Under the pieces are notes generated by a model. The model saw only the letters and a program-made list of their open reading frames with translations, was not told where the DNA came from and ran no database searches. This document shows, in pieces, positions 16,682-29,475 of a DNA stretch of 64,000 bases; the first letter of the stretch is position 1; every line of letters starts with the position of its first letter. The position numbers were made by a program, and so were the translations under genes. The stretch covers positions 100,694-164,693 of the forward strand of contig NZ_JAIETD010000050.1 of the NCBI RefSeq assembly GCF_019745455.1, in the 5' to 3' direction. Source of the stretch: Methylobacterium sp. Lineage in GTDB: Bacteria > Pseudomonadota > Alphaproteobacteria > Rhizobiales > Beijerinckiaceae.

Positions 16682-18199
16682 TCAATTCTTGCGGTCGAGC
16701 GGGCGCTCCAGCGGCCGGCCGAGCAACCTTGCGAACTCGGCCTCGATCTCCTCGACCGAGAATGGATTGCTGGTTGCCGGGCTCGCAGGTTTGGCGGGTT
16801 CCGGCTGCGGGGGCGCAGGCGGCTCCGGCTTGGCCTGTGCGGCAGGGGTAGCGGGCTCCTCGAAAAGGCCATCCCCCTCCGTCGCCGGCTCCTTAGCCAC
16901 CGGCTCTTCCGTCACGGGCTCGGCGACGCTCGCCATCGCCGCCGCGATCGGATCCGTCGTGGCTTCGGCATCCGACCTGGTTTCGGGTTGCGACGTCAGC
17001 TCGGGATTCGATGTGGGCTCGGGATCCTGGTGATCCGTCGCCTCCACGATTGGGGCAGGCTCCGGCTCGGCCGGGATCGCGGCAGATGGGGCCGGTTCCG
17101 TCACGACCTCCGTGGTGGAGGTTTCGGCAAAGCTCGCGGAGAAGGGCACTGGTGCGGTCGTCGCTTCCGAGGCAGGGCGCCGCAACGCTTCCTCGAGCTG
17201 GCGTGCCATATCCGAGAGGAGCGCGGCGTCGACCTTGGCGGCCGGCTGGGGCTCCGGCGCTGCCGCCACACTCGATGGGGCGGCGGGAGGCGTCAGGGCT
17301 GCGGCGAAGGCTGCTTCGAAATCGGGCTGCTCGACGGCCACGGGCCGTGTGGATGCGGGAGCCGGCGCCGTCGGGGCAGGCGGCGTCGAGATCGAGGGCG
17401 CGATGACCGGAGGAAGGGAAACCGATGGAGAGGTTTCCGGTGCTTCCGGGATCACCGGGATCGGCGTCTCCTGCGCGCGGCCGCGCTCCGAAGCCACGTC
17501 GGGTTTCGGGTTCACCAGGGGAGGCGGCGTCCGGCGGAGGATGCGCGCCGGAATGGACGCGTTTTCCTTGCGTGGGGACGGCGGCTCAGCGGAGGGTTGC
17601 GGCGAAGATGCCGCGTCGCGGTCCGGACGGAGAACGGGGGGGGAGAGGAAGAACGGCGCAGGCGGTTTCGGCTCCACTGATGGCGGCTCGACGGATTCCG
17701 GCTCGGCCAGGCTCGGCTCGCTAACGGGCCGACGCTCGGCCTTCAGGTCCGGCACGATCGACGTGCGCAGAGCCGGTGCCGGCTCTCTCGGCGGGAAGAT
17801 CGGCTCGGGCGGAGGCGCAAGTGCCGGTTCGGCAAACGTAGGCGCCGGTTCGTCCTCCTCGTCCCGTCCGGTCCCGTCATTCGCGAGTCTCAGGTGATTG
17901 CCGCGGCTGATGTTGCGCTCGATCACCACGTCGTTCGGGCCGCCGACGAGCAACAAATGCTCGACGTTGTCCCGCCGAAGCAGGATCAACTGGCGCTGGC
18001 GGTCGAGTTCGTAGACGTCGACGATGCCGAGCCGAGGCTGGCGCCCGCGCGAGCCGGTCTTCGCGGCATCCGACAGGCCGCCCCTGGTAAAGCGGCGGAC
18101 CAACAGGACGATGGCCGCGAGCACGGCGAAGATCACCACAAAGATGATGGCGAACTGTGTGAGGAACGACCCGTCCGAACCGAAGAACGCTGACAACAC
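16682..18199 (-). CDS. fliO: FliO-type flagellar export-gate assembly factor with a very long low-complexity tail
   Basis: FliO helps assemble the FliP ring. Here the N-terminus has one membrane helix (about residues 14-34, IIFVVIFAVLAAIVLLVRRF) and a FliO beta-domain (RLGIVDVYELDRQRQLILLR to about residue 105). The remaining 400 residues are almost entirely Pro, Ala, Glu, Ser and Thr, predicted disordered, ending in a short conserved-looking helix FSVEEIEAEFARLLGRPL. At 505 residues it is several times longer than typical FliO (about 100-150). The divergent region upstream carries two CtrA-type sites. Confidence 0.82.
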   Translation of the reverse strand: MLSAFFGSDGSFLTQFAIIFVVIFAVLAAIVLLVRRFTRGGLSDAAKTGSRGRQPRLGIVDVYELDRQRQLILLRRDNVEHLLLVGGPNDVVIERNISRGNHLRLANDGTGRDEEDEPAPTFAEPALAPPPEPIFPPREPAPALRTSIVPDLKAERRPVSEPSLAEPESVEPPSVEPKPPAPFFLSPPVLRPDRDAASSPQPSAEPPSPRKENASIPARILRRTPPPLVNPKPDVASERGRAQETPIPVIPEAPETSPSVSLPPVIAPSISTPPAPTAPAPASTRPVAVEQPDFEAAFAAALTPPAAPSSVAAAPEPQPAAKVDAALLSDMARQLEEALRRPASEATTAPVPFSASFAETSTTEVVTEPAPSAAIPAEPEPAPIVEATDHQDPEPTSNPELTSQPETRSDAEATTDPIAAAMASVAEPVTEEPVAKEPATEGDGLFEEPATPAAQAKPEPPAPPQPEPAKPASPATSNPFSVEEIEAEFARLLGRPLERPLDRKN

Positions 18200-18284
18200 C
18201 AGTCACTTTCGCTGGGAGGGCTTGGCAGCCCGACGCAACACCGCCAATCCAGTATCACGATCGCTCGGGGGCCGGGCAATAACG

Positions 18285-18299
18285 TTAAGACTTCGTTAA
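18285..18299. promoter_or_regulatory. predicted CtrA box in the fliO/flgB divergent region (proximal to fliO)
   Basis: TTAAGACTTCGTTAA is a perfect TTAA-N7-TTAA on both strands, 86 bases before the fliO start. It is flanked by C on the right and by AACG on the left, so it also reads TTAAC on the opposite strand. A second site lies 45 bases away. Confidence 0.68.
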
Positions 18300-18343
18300 C
18301 AGGGAAGTGCGGCGATCCGGTATCCAAGTTGAATCTCGGTCGC

Positions 18344-18358
18344 TTAACCGCCCGTTAA
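18344..18358 (+). promoter_or_regulatory. predicted CtrA box upstream of flgB
   Basis: TTAACCGCCCGTTAA, followed by CC, is a perfect TTAA-N7-TTAA match 68 bases before the preferred flgB start. A GANTC motif (GAATC, the CcrM methylation sequence in alphaproteobacteria) lies at 18331-18335 between this and the other CtrA-type site. Confidence 0.7.
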
Positions 18359-18425
18359 CCATGAGGGCGGCAGATTTTGCCCATCGCGTCGAACCCGGAC
18401 CAGGGTGCGCGGAAGGCTCATCGCC

Positions 18426-18851
18426 GTGTCCGTCACAGACCTCCCCATCCTCGGCATGCTTCGGACCCGGATGCAGTGGCATCAGACCCGGCAGAAGCTC
18501 CTCGCCGAGAACGTCGCCAATGCCGACCTGCCGGGGTTCAAGCCGCGCGACCTCGCCGCCCCGGATCTCGGCCGGCGCGGCGGCGGCCTCGCGCAGCCGG
18601 AAGGGGCGATCGCCGGAAGCGTCGGGCTCGCCCAGACCAGCTCGTCCCATATGGCGGTCGGCGGCGGTCCCGAGGGTCCCGGCGCCGATCCGCGCCGTTT
18701 CAAGGGTTTCGAGATCCGCCCGAGCGGCAACGGCGTCAACCTCGAGGAGGAGATGATGAAGGCCGGCGAGAACCAAGCCGATTACCAGCTGGCCGCCACG
18801 CTCTACCAGAAGAGCATGGAGACCCTGAAGATCGCCATCGGCAAGCGCTGA
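18426..18851 (+). CDS. flgB: flagellar proximal rod protein FlgB
   Basis: A 141-residue FlgB, the most proximal rod subunit. It has the alphaproteobacterial form: SVTDLPILGMLRTRMQWHQ, then LLAENVANADLPGFKPRDL, a Gly/Pro-rich middle, and the C-terminal helix ENQADYQLAATLYQKSMETL. A GTG at 18426 gives the usual family start; another GTG at 18405 would add 7 residues. GGAAGG lies upstream at usable spacing. It opens the operon flgB-flgC-fliE-fliQ-fliR-flhB behind a CtrA-type site. Confidence 0.94.
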   Translation: MSVTDLPILGMLRTRMQWHQTRQKLLAENVANADLPGFKPRDLAAPDLGRRGGGLAQPEGAIAGSVGLAQTSSSHMAVGGGPEGPGADPRRFKGFEIRPSGNGVNLEEEMMKAGENQADYQLAATLYQKSMETLKIAIGKR

Positions 18852-18885
18852 TCGCAACCCGCACTGACCGGATGGAGACCGCGCC

Positions 18886-19296
18886 GTGGACTTCCTGAAA
18901 TCCCTGACCGTCGCTGCCTCGGGCCTGAAGGCCCAATCGAGCCGGATGCGGGTCATCTCCGAGAACATCGCCAACGCCGATTCCGCCCCGTCGTCGCCGG
19001 GTGCCGAACCCTATCGCCGCAAGATCCCGACCTTCCGCCAGCAGGTCGACCGCGAGACCGGCGCGACCGTGATCGAGGCCGGCCGGGTCCAGCGCGACAC
19101 CGCCCCGTTCCGGACCAAGTACGATCCGGGCAACCCGGCCGCCAACGCGCGCGGCGAGATCCGGATGCCGAACGTCAACGGGCTGATCGAGAACATGGAT
19201 ATGCGCGAGGCCCAGCGCTCCTACGAGGCCAACCTCAACATGATCACGGCGACCCGCCGGATGATCTCCAAGACCCTCGAGATCCTCAAGGCCTGA
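18886..19296 (+). CDS. flgC: flagellar proximal rod protein FlgC
   Basis: A 136-residue rod protein starting from GTG (MDFLKSLTVAASGLKAQ), with the rod signature VISENIANADS and the C-terminal helix MREAQRSYEANLNMITATRR. Length is standard for FlgC. It starts 34 bases after flgB and precedes fliE; together these three form the MS-ring-proximal part of the rod. Confidence 0.96.
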   Translation: MDFLKSLTVAASGLKAQSSRMRVISENIANADSAPSSPGAEPYRRKIPTFRQQVDRETGATVIEAGRVQRDTAPFRTKYDPGNPAANARGEIRMPNVNGLIENMDMREAQRSYEANLNMITATRRMISKTLEILKA

Positions 19297-19332
19297 TCCG
19301 GCCGTCACCGCCCTCCCTGAAAGTCCGCCCCG

Positions 19333-19650
19333 ATGCCCAGCAACGCCTTCGCGGCCGGTGCCTACGCCGCCATCCAGAACATCGGGGCTCCCAAGGGAGG
19401 GATGCCCAAGGTCGCTCCGGCCTCCGGTGCGGAGGGCGGATTCTCCGCGCTCCTGTCCTCGGCCATGGACAGGGTCGGCGATGCGGGCGCCAAGGCCGAC
19501 GCCCAGGCGCTGGCCGTCGCCGGCGGCAAGGCCAACGTCGTCGACGTGGTTACCGCGGTGGCCGAGAGCGAGACCGCGCTCCAGACCCTCGTCGCCGTCC
19601 GCGATCGGGTGATCTCCGCCTACGAGGAGATCATGCGGATGCAGATCTAG
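19333..19650 (+). CDS. fliE: flagellar hook-basal body complex protein FliE
   Basis: A 105-residue FliE, the adapter between the MS ring and the rod. The N-terminus is low-complexity Ala/Gly, and the conserved C-terminal half contains VDVVTAVAESETALQTLVAVRDRV followed by SAYEEIMRMQI, the family ending. It is 36 bases downstream of flgC. A strong inverted repeat separates it from fliQ. Confidence 0.95.
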   Translation: MPSNAFAAGAYAAIQNIGAPKGGMPKVAPASGAEGGFSALLSSAMDRVGDAGAKADAQALAVAGGKANVVDVVTAVAESETALQTLVAVRDRVISAYEEIMRMQI

Positions 19651-19672
19651 CATTGTCGGATAGTCGTCCTGA

Positions 19673-19716
19673 CCCCGTCATTCCGGGTACGCCCGCGGCG
19701 CCCCGGAATGACGGGG
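19673..19716. repeat. 15-bp perfect inverted repeat between fliE and fliQ
   Basis: The arms CCCCGTCATTCCGGG (19673-19687) and CCCGGAATGACGGGG (19702-19716) are exact reverse complements around a 14-base GC-rich loop. There is no T-tract. The CGTCATTCCGGG core looks like the dispersed intergenic palindromic elements common in alphaproteobacterial genomes. It may reduce transcription between fliE and fliQ or stabilise the upstream mRNA. Confidence 0.7.
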
Positions 19717-19779
19717 AGGGCGGCACGGCCGATTCCGGCGCTCTCGCAACCAACCTCACAGCGAAACGAAACCAGCTCC

Positions 19780-20046
19780 ATGACCGGCCTCGCCATCCTC
19801 GACGTCGCGCGCGACGGGATCTTCGTCTTCCTCAAGGTGGCGGGCCCGCTGATGCTGGTCGCCCTCGCGGTCGGCCTCGTCGTGTCGCTGCTTCAGGCCC
19901 TGACCCAGATCCAGGAACAGACCCTCATCTACGTGCCCAAGATCGTCGCCGTGTTCGCGGCCCTGCTCCTGATGCTGCCCTTCATGGGCGATGCGCTCGC
20001 CGGCTACATGACCCGCATCGCCGCCCGCATCGTCGCCGGAAGCTGA
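19780..20046 (+). CDS. fliQ: flagellar type III export gate protein FliQ
   Basis: An 88-residue FliQ with two membrane helices (about residues 17-38 and 52-72) joined by the conserved polar loop QALTQIQEQTLIYVPK. The ATG at 19780 gives MTGLAILDVARDGI and the family length; the frame extends upstream into the inverted-repeat region, which is not coding. It lies 20 bases before fliR. Confidence 0.95.
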   Translation: MTGLAILDVARDGIFVFLKVAGPLMLVALAVGLVVSLLQALTQIQEQTLIYVPKIVAVFAALLLMLPFMGDALAGYMTRIAARIVAGS

Positions 20047-20066
20047 GCCGCGTGCTATGAGCGGGC

Positions 20067-20831
20067 ATGAATCTCCTCCTGCCCGGTATCGCGGCGGCTT
20101 ACCTCCTCGTCTTCGCACGGGTGGGTACGCTGATCATGCTGATGCCGGGCCTGGGCGAGAACATGGTGTCGCCGCGGATCCGGCTCGCCTTCGCGCTGCT
20201 CGTGAGCCTGATCCTGTTTCCGATGGTGCGTCCCTTGTTGCCGATGGAGGGCGGGGCGCTCGGCGGCACGGACCTCATCACGCTCCTCATCGGCGAATTG
20301 CTGATCGGCCTCATGCTCGGTCTGACGGTCAGGATGGTGCTCGCCGCCCTGCAGACCGCCGGCCTGATCCTGTCGCAGCAGCTCGGACTGTCCTACGCCA
20401 TGACCGTGGACCCGACGCAGGGCGGGCAGCAGGCGGCGCTCGGCAACTTCCTCCAGCTTCTCGGCATCACCCTGATCCTCGCCACCGACCTGCATCATCT
20501 CGCCCTCGACGCCGTCGGGCGCAGCTACATCTTGCTTCCACCCGTCGGGGTTCCGGGGATGGGGGAGGCCGCTCAGCTCGCCCTCAAGGCGGTGGCGCGC
20601 GGCTTCAGCCTCGCGGTGCAGATCTCGGCGCCCTTCATCGCCTTCGGCATCCTGTTCAATTTCGGCCTCGGTGTGATATCGCGGCTGATGCCGCAGATGC
20701 AGGTGTTCTTCGTCGCGGTTCCGGCTTCGGTGCTGATCGGCATGGTGGTGCTGTTCGGCAGCCTCGGCGTGATGATGGGTGTCTTCCTCGACGATATCGG
20801 CCGCTACCTCGGCGAACTCACCGGGCGATGA
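20067..20831 (+). CDS. fliR: flagellar type III export gate protein FliR
   Basis: A 254-residue FliR, part of the FliPQR export gate. It is a polytopic protein with conserved stretches FARVGTLIMLMPGLGE, GLILSQQLGLSYAMTVDP and GILFNFGLGVISRLMPQMQ, ending in the periplasm-proximal helix. Length is standard. It sits between fliQ and flhB as in most export-gate operons. Confidence 0.95.
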   Translation: MNLLLPGIAAAYLLVFARVGTLIMLMPGLGENMVSPRIRLAFALLVSLILFPMVRPLLPMEGGALGGTDLITLLIGELLIGLMLGLTVRMVLAALQTAGLILSQQLGLSYAMTVDPTQGGQQAALGNFLQLLGITLILATDLHHLALDAVGRSYILLPPVGVPGMGEAAQLALKAVARGFSLAVQISAPFIAFGILFNFGLGVISRLMPQMQVFFVAVPASVLIGMVVLFGSLGVMMGVFLDDIGRYLGELTGR

Positions 20832-20887
20832 CTATCCTGGCGCTGCCTTTCCTGGCGCTGCCTCGCCTGGACAGTGGAGCCTGATCC

Positions 20888-21955
20888 GTGGCCGAGGGTG
20901 CAGAGCAGGAAGACAAGACAGAAGACCCGACCCCGAGACGGATCGAGAAGGCGATCGAGCAGGGCAACGTCCCCAACAGCCCTGAGATCAGCACCTTCTT
21001 CATCCTGTCGGCGTTCACCCTCGTGCTGCTGCTCGCGGCGGGGCCGATCGCGCAAGCGATGCTGACCTCGATGCGCGCCTTCCTGATGAACGCGCATGCG
21101 GTCCCCTCGGACGCCGCGGCCTACGAGGCCATGGGGATCCGCGGGCTGCTCATCTGGGCGCAGGCGCTGATGGTTCCGGCCGGCGTCATCGTCGTCGCCG
21201 GACTGGCGGCGGGCTTCGCCCAGCACCCGCCCGTGTTCAGCACCGAGGCGATCGGCCTGAAATTCGAGCGGATCTCGCCGATGTCAGGGATTAAGCGCAT
21301 CTTCGGCATGGAAGCGCTGGTCCAGTTCCTGAAGGGCTTGATCAAGCTCACCCTCGTCGGGACGGTGGCGGGGCTCATCCTGTGGGGCGAGCGCGATCGG
21401 CTCGAGGTGTTCGTCAGGCTCGACCCGACCGCGACGATGGGCGCGGTGCTGACGCTCGTCCTCAAGATGCTCGCCGGCGTCCTCGCCTTCTACGTCGCCC
21501 TCACGCTGGCCGACGCGCTCTACCAGCGTCACCGCTGGCGCAAGCGCCTGATGATGTCGAAGGAGGAGATCAAGCAGGAGCACAAGGAGAGCGAGGGCAA
21601 TCCCGAGGTCAAGGGCCGCATGAGGCAGATCCGGGCCTCGCGCGGCAAGAAGCGGATGATGGCGGCGGTGCCGGAGGCGACCGTCGTCGTCACGAACCCG
21701 ACCCACTACGCCGTCGCCCTGCGCTACGAGGCCGGCATGGCGGCGCCCATCTGCGTCGCCAAGGGCGTCGACAGCCTGGCGCTGCGCATCCGCGCCATTG
21801 CCGCCGAGCACGGCGTGCCCGTGTTGGAGAACCCGCCCCTCGCCCGCGCGCTCCACGCGACGGTGGAGATCGACGACGAGATCCCGGCCGAGCATTATCG
21901 GGCGGTCGCCGAGGTCATCGGCTTCGTGATGCGCCTGCGGCGCCGGGTCGCCTGA
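20888..21955 (+). CDS. flhB: flagellar type III export switch protein FlhB
   Basis: A 355-residue FlhB that sets substrate specificity of flagellar export. From a GTG start it reads AEGAEQEDKTEDPTPRRIEKA, the typical N-terminus. Four membrane helices follow, and the C-terminal cytoplasmic domain includes the autocleavage site NPTH (Asn270-His273) in VVVTNPTHYAVALRY. The autocleavage residues are intact, so hook-to-filament switching should be normal. It is the last gene of the flgB operon, 56 bases after fliR. Confidence 0.97.
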   Translation: MAEGAEQEDKTEDPTPRRIEKAIEQGNVPNSPEISTFFILSAFTLVLLLAAGPIAQAMLTSMRAFLMNAHAVPSDAAAYEAMGIRGLLIWAQALMVPAGVIVVAGLAAGFAQHPPVFSTEAIGLKFERISPMSGIKRIFGMEALVQFLKGLIKLTLVGTVAGLILWGERDRLEVFVRLDPTATMGAVLTLVLKMLAGVLAFYVALTLADALYQRHRWRKRLMMSKEEIKQEHKESEGNPEVKGRMRQIRASRGKKRMMAAVPEATVVVTNPTHYAVALRYEAGMAAPICVAKGVDSLALRIRAIAAEHGVPVLENPPLARALHATVEIDDEIPAEHYRAVAEVIGFVMRLRRRVA

Positions 21956-22090
21956 TGAGCGGCCGTGGATGGCGATCCCGTGATCCCTCATCGTTTCGCC
22001 AGAGATTTCCGCACCTTGCAGAGAAGCCCCCTTGCGGCGGCGCAGGCCGTGGCGCTACCCAAGGCCGACGGTCGAGTGGGTTGACGCCGG

Positions 22091-24760
22091 ATGTCTGAGT
22101 TGAGTGGGCCGACGACGCCGGCATCGAGTTCCATCGATCGGTCCGAACGGCCGGGCCGTGTCGGCCTGCTGCTGGTGCTGGCCGGTGTCCTCGTCGGGGC
22201 GTCCGTCGGCCTGTCCTTCGTCGCCAGCGACCAGGCCCAGCCGCTGATCCTCGGGCTCCTTGCGCTCCTCGCGATGGCCGGCGTCTTCTTCCTCTTCGCC
22301 CTGTCGATCGGCGCGCTCCAGTTCAGCGGCCAGAGCGGGCGCGACGACATCACCAAGGGCATCGTCGACGCGGCGCCCGAGGGAGCGATCGTGGTCGAGG
22401 AAGGCGGCCGCATCATCTACGCCAACGAGTCCTACCTGCGCATCGCGGGCGGCGACACCTTCAGCAACCTCAAGCCGGTGGAACGGGTCTTCGTCGGCTC
22501 ACCGGAGGTGTCTGAGGCGATCTACCGCCTAGCCGAGGCCGCGCGCGACGGGCGCAGCCATGTCGAGGAGATCCGTCTCTCGCCGCCGCCGGAGACCGCG
22601 GTCGGGCGCAGCTTCGCCTGGTTCCGCATCGGAGTTCGGCCGATCGAGCGCCCGCGCAAGTCCGCCTCCCTCTGGGTGGTGAGCGACATCACCCACGAGC
22701 GCGAGCGCCAGGAGAACGTCTTCCAGGAACTTCAGCACGCGATCGACTACCTCGATCACGCCCCCGCCGGGTTCCTGTCGATCGATCCGGCGGGCTCGAT
22801 CGTCTACATGAACGCGACGCTCGCCTCCTGGCTCGGATACGACCTCGCCACAGTCGGCTCCGGCGGGCTTCAGCTCGCCGACATCGCGCCGGGGGCCGAC
22901 ATCCTGGTCTCGGCTGCGGGCCAGCCCGGCGAGGTCCGCACCGACCGGTTCGACATGGACCTGCGCCGGCGCAATGGCCACCCGCTGCCCGCGCGGCTCT
23001 ATCACCGCGTCGCCTTCGGCCAGGACGCCAGGCCCGGCCCCTCGCGCACCTTCGTCCTCAACCGCTCGGCGGGCGCCGAGAGCGACGAGCCGCAGCGGGC
23101 CGCCGAGGTGCGCCTCGCGCGCTTCCTCAACAGCAGTCCGATCGCCATTGCCACCCTTGATGCCGGCGGCCGCATCGCCCGCGCCAACGCCTCCTTCGCC
23201 AGGCTCTTCGGCGGCATGCCGCGTCAGGCCCCGGACGGCCATGACGGATCGACCGAGCCGACGATCTGGGATGGCCTCGCCGAGCGCGACCGCCCGTCGC
23301 TGGAGACCGCCCTCTCCAAGGCGGTGAGCGGAATGGCCGAGGTGGTGCCGATCGAGATCGCGGTAGCCGGTGCCGGCAACCGCTCGGCCAGGGTCTGGCT
23401 CAGCCCGGCCGGAGGCGAACCCGCGTCCCCGCCCGAGGCCGGGCGCGACGCGGCCCAGGAGCGCGCCGCTGCCCAGTCCGACCGCGAGCGCGTCATCCTC
23501 TACGCCCTCGACACCACGGCACAGCGCCAGCTCGAGCAGCAGGTCGCCCAGACCCAGAAGATGGACACAGTCGGTCAGCTCGCCGGCGGCATCGCCCACG
23601 ATTTCAACAACGTCCTCCAGGCCATCATCGGCTATTCCGACCTCCTGCTGGCGAGCCATCGGCCGACCGATCCGGCCTTCCAGGACATCATGCAGATCAA
23701 GCAGAACGCCAACCGGGCGGCGAGCCTCGTGCGTCAGCTCCTCGCGTTCTCGCGGCGCCAGACCCTGCGGCCGGAGGTGATGAATGTCGGCGAGGCCCTC
23801 GCCGACCTGACCCTCCTCCTCAAGCGCCTGCTCGGCGAGCGGGTCGACCTCGACCTCAAGCACGGGCGCGACGTCTGGCCGATCAAGGCCGACGTCAACC
23901 AGTTCGAGCAGGTGATCGTGAACCTCGCGGTCAACGCCCGCGACGCGATGCCTGAGGGCGGTCGCCTCCTGATCCGCACGGCCAACGTCGTCCACCGCGA
24001 TGAGGTGACCCCGGAGAGCCGCGCCGGGGCGCCGCCCGGTGATCACGTGCTGATCGAGGTTCTCGATACCGGCGAGGGCATCCCGCCCGACGTGATGGAG
24101 AAGATCTTCGAGCCGTTCTTCACCACCAAGGAGATCGGCAAGGGCACGGGCCTCGGCCTCTCGACGGTATTCGGCATCGTCAAGCAGAGCGGCGGTACCA
24201 TCGACGTGCAGTCCATCGTCGGCGAGGGGACGGCCTTCCGGATCTACTTCCCGCGCCACGAGCCGGCGGCCGAGCCGGTGGCGGAGGTCACGTTGCCCCA
24301 GGCGCGGAACCTCGACCTCCCGGCCCCCGTCGGAGGCTCGAAGTCCGAGACGCCCCCCCCGCCCGCGCGAAAACCCTCCACCGATCATACCGGGCAGGGC
24401 ACGATCCTCCTCGTCGAGGACGAGGATCCAGTCCGCGCCGTCAACATGCGCGCGCTCTCGGCCCGCGGCTACACGGTGCTCGAGGCGGCTTCCGGTCTCG
24501 ACGCCCTGCGCATCATCGCCGACGAGACCCAGGAGATCGACCTCGTCGTCTCCGATGTGGTAATGCCGGAGATGGACGGCCCGACCCTGCTGCGCCAGCT
24601 CCGCAAGCACCGGCCGGACCTCAAGGTCATCTTCGTCTCGGGCTATGCCGAGGATGCCTTCCGCAAGAACCTGCCCGAGGGCGAGACCTTCAACTTCCTT
24701 CCCAAACCCTTCAGCCTGAAGCAACTCGTCGAGACGGTGAAAGAGATCATCGCCCAGTGA
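22091..24760 (+). CDS. cckA: hybrid sensor histidine kinase CckA
   Basis: An 889-residue membrane hybrid kinase that in Caulobacter drives the CckA-ChpT-CtrA/CpdR phosphorelay. Two N-terminal membrane helices (about residues 25-47 and 52-75) are followed by PAS-like sensor regions to about residue 480. The HisKA H-box [19 protein letters not shown] has the phospho-acceptor His503. The ATPase domain has the G-boxes DTGEGIPPD and [20 protein letters not shown], and a C-terminal receiver domain carries Asp822 in [13 protein letters not shown]. The HDFNN form of the H-box and the overall layout are diagnostic of CckA. It follows flhB by 135 bases and precedes recA. Confidence 0.94.
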   Translation: MSELSGPTTPASSSIDRSERPGRVGLLLVLAGVLVGASVGLSFVASDQAQPLILGLLALLAMAGVFFLFALSIGALQFSGQSGRDDITKGIVDAAPEGAIVVEEGGRIIYANESYLRIAGGDTFSNLKPVERVFVGSPEVSEAIYRLAEAARDGRSHVEEIRLSPPPETAVGRSFAWFRIGVRPIERPRKSASLWVVSDITHERERQENVFQELQHAIDYLDHAPAGFLSIDPAGSIVYMNATLASWLGYDLATVGSGGLQLADIAPGADILVSAAGQPGEVRTDRFDMDLRRRNGHPLPARLYHRVAFGQDARPGPSRTFVLNRSAGAESDEPQRAAEVRLARFLNSSPIAIATLDAGGRIARANASFARLFGGMPRQAPDGHDGSTEPTIWDGLAERDRPSLETALSKAVSGMAEVVPIEIAVAGAGNRSARVWLSPAGGEPASPPEAGRDAAQERAAAQSDRERVILYALDTTAQRQLEQQVAQTQKMDTVGQLAGGIAHDFNNVLQAIIGYSDLLLASHRPTDPAFQDIMQIKQNANRAASLVRQLLAFSRRQTLRPEVMNVGEALADLTLLLKRLLGERVDLDLKHGRDVWPIKADVNQFEQVIVNLAVNARDAMPEGGRLLIRTANVVHRDEVTPESRAGAPPGDHVLIEVLDTGEGIPPDVMEKIFEPFFTTKEIGKGTGLGLSTVFGIVKQSGGTIDVQSIVGEGTAFRIYFPRHEPAAEPVAEVTLPQARNLDLPAPVGGSKSETPPPPARKPSTDHTGQGTILLVEDEDPVRAVNMRALSARGYTVLEAASGLDALRIIADETQEIDLVVSDVVMPEMDGPTLLRQLRKHRPDLKVIFVSGYAEDAFRKNLPEGETFNFLPKPFSLKQLVETVKEIIAQ

Positions 24761-24801
24761 GGGGATGGTGCTGGCTCGCGGAGAACACGCTTGCCAGTTG
24801 A

Positions 24802-24816
24802 GAACAAAACAGGTAC
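24802..24816 (+). promoter_or_regulatory. probable LexA/SOS box in the recA promoter
   Basis: GAAC-AAAACAG-GTAC fits the alphaproteobacterial SOS consensus GAAC-N7-GAAC with one mismatch. It overlaps a plausible promoter with TTGCCA at 24791-24796 and TACAAA at 24814-24819, spaced 17 bases. The recA start is 61 bases downstream, so LexA repression is the natural reading. Confidence 0.6.
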
Positions 24817-24877
24817 AAAATCGTCAGCAGCGGCGCCTTGAGCCCCGCGCCCGCCCCCTGCATAAGGATGCCGACGA

Positions 24878-25969
<1,092 letters not shown>

Positions 25970-26082
25970 TACCGGACCTGCCGGCGTGATACTGTCGATC
26001 TGACGAAACAGAGGCCGTACGCGCCTCCGGACGACGGGGAAGACGTTCGATCTCTTCGCCTGAAGCCGCCATTCAGAAAGGT

Positions 26083-26110
26083 CCGTTGCCGAAAGGCGGC
26101 GGGCTTTTTT
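26083..26110 (+). terminator. rho-independent terminator downstream of recA
   Basis: CCGTTGCC / GGCGGCGG form an 8-bp stem with two G-T wobbles around a GAAA loop, followed by GCTTTTTT. The T-tract is on the + strand, so it serves recA. The convergent MAPEG gene ends 8 bases further on. Confidence 0.75.
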
Positions 26111-26117
26111 GGTGCCT

Positions 26118-26534
26118 TCAGGTGCTGTAGGGCAGGATCTTGATGAACAGGCCCCACATGACGAGCAGAATACCGCCGATCGAGACCAGCCAGATGATGC
26201 TGCGCACCTGCGGTACGCCAAAGCCGTAGATCGGCAGGTAGGCGAGGCGAGACCAGAAATAGATGTGGGCACCGATGACGACGGCGGTGTTGTGCCGGCC
26301 CAGCGCGACGCAGGCGAGGACCAGCGCCGCGAAGATCGGAAAGGTCTCGAAGAAGTTCTTGGAAGCCTTCTCCAGCCGGGAGGCCGCCCCGGTCACTTCG
26401 GGCGTTCGCCCCTCGCGATTCCCGGCGGCCCAGGCGAACCCGCCGCGCTGCTGCACGCCGCTCATCGAGGCCGCGATGATGTGGACGAGGCCGAGCAGGC
26501 AGGACCAGGCGAGAAGGCGAATTTCGACGGGCAT
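26118..26534 (-). CDS. MAPEG family membrane protein
   Basis: A 138-residue protein with four hydrophobic helices, matching bacterial MAPEG proteins (relatives of microsomal glutathione transferases and eicosanoid-pathway enzymes). The segment RLEKASKNFFETFPIFAALVLA at about residues 53-74, with its conserved Asn/Phe/Glu pattern, and IGAHIYFWSRLAYLPIYGFG are characteristic. In bacteria the substrates are mostly undefined. It is transcribed toward recA and lies between recA and alaS. Confidence 0.85.
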   Translation of the reverse strand: MPVEIRLLAWSCLLGLVHIIAASMSGVQQRGGFAWAAGNREGRTPEVTGAASRLEKASKNFFETFPIFAALVLACVALGRHNTAVVIGAHIYFWSRLAYLPIYGFGVPQVRSIIWLVSIGGILLVMWGLFIKILPYST

Positions 26535-26746
26535 GGATTGCGGCCTCGAGAAGGATCGTTGGCGGGTCGTCGCTTCCTAACCCGAGCGTCGCCTGAAGCG
26601 AAGCCGCAGATCCCGAAACCCCTCGCGCACAAGGCGTGACTCGGCTCGACTTGATCCCTAAGAGGGCCTCAGCGCGGCACGTTGCCCTGATCCCCCGAAC
26701 CGGCGCGAAATCCCCGTGCGGACTAAAGGCCAAGAGTCAATTTGCG

Positions 26747-29431
<2,685 letters not shown>

Positions 29432-29433
29432 GG

Positions 29434-29467
29434 CGAGACCTCGGACCGGTCCCGGTCCGAGGTCTCG
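29434..29467. terminator. 16-bp perfect hairpin between convergent alaS and DUF2147 gene
   Basis: CGAGACCTCGGACCGG (29434-29449) and CCGGTCCGAGGTCTCG (29452-29467) are exact reverse complements with only two bases between them. It begins 2 bases after the alaS stop and ends 8 bases before the stop of the opposing gene. It has no T-tract, but its position suits a bidirectional terminator. Confidence 0.7.
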
Positions 29468-29475
29468 GAACAGGA

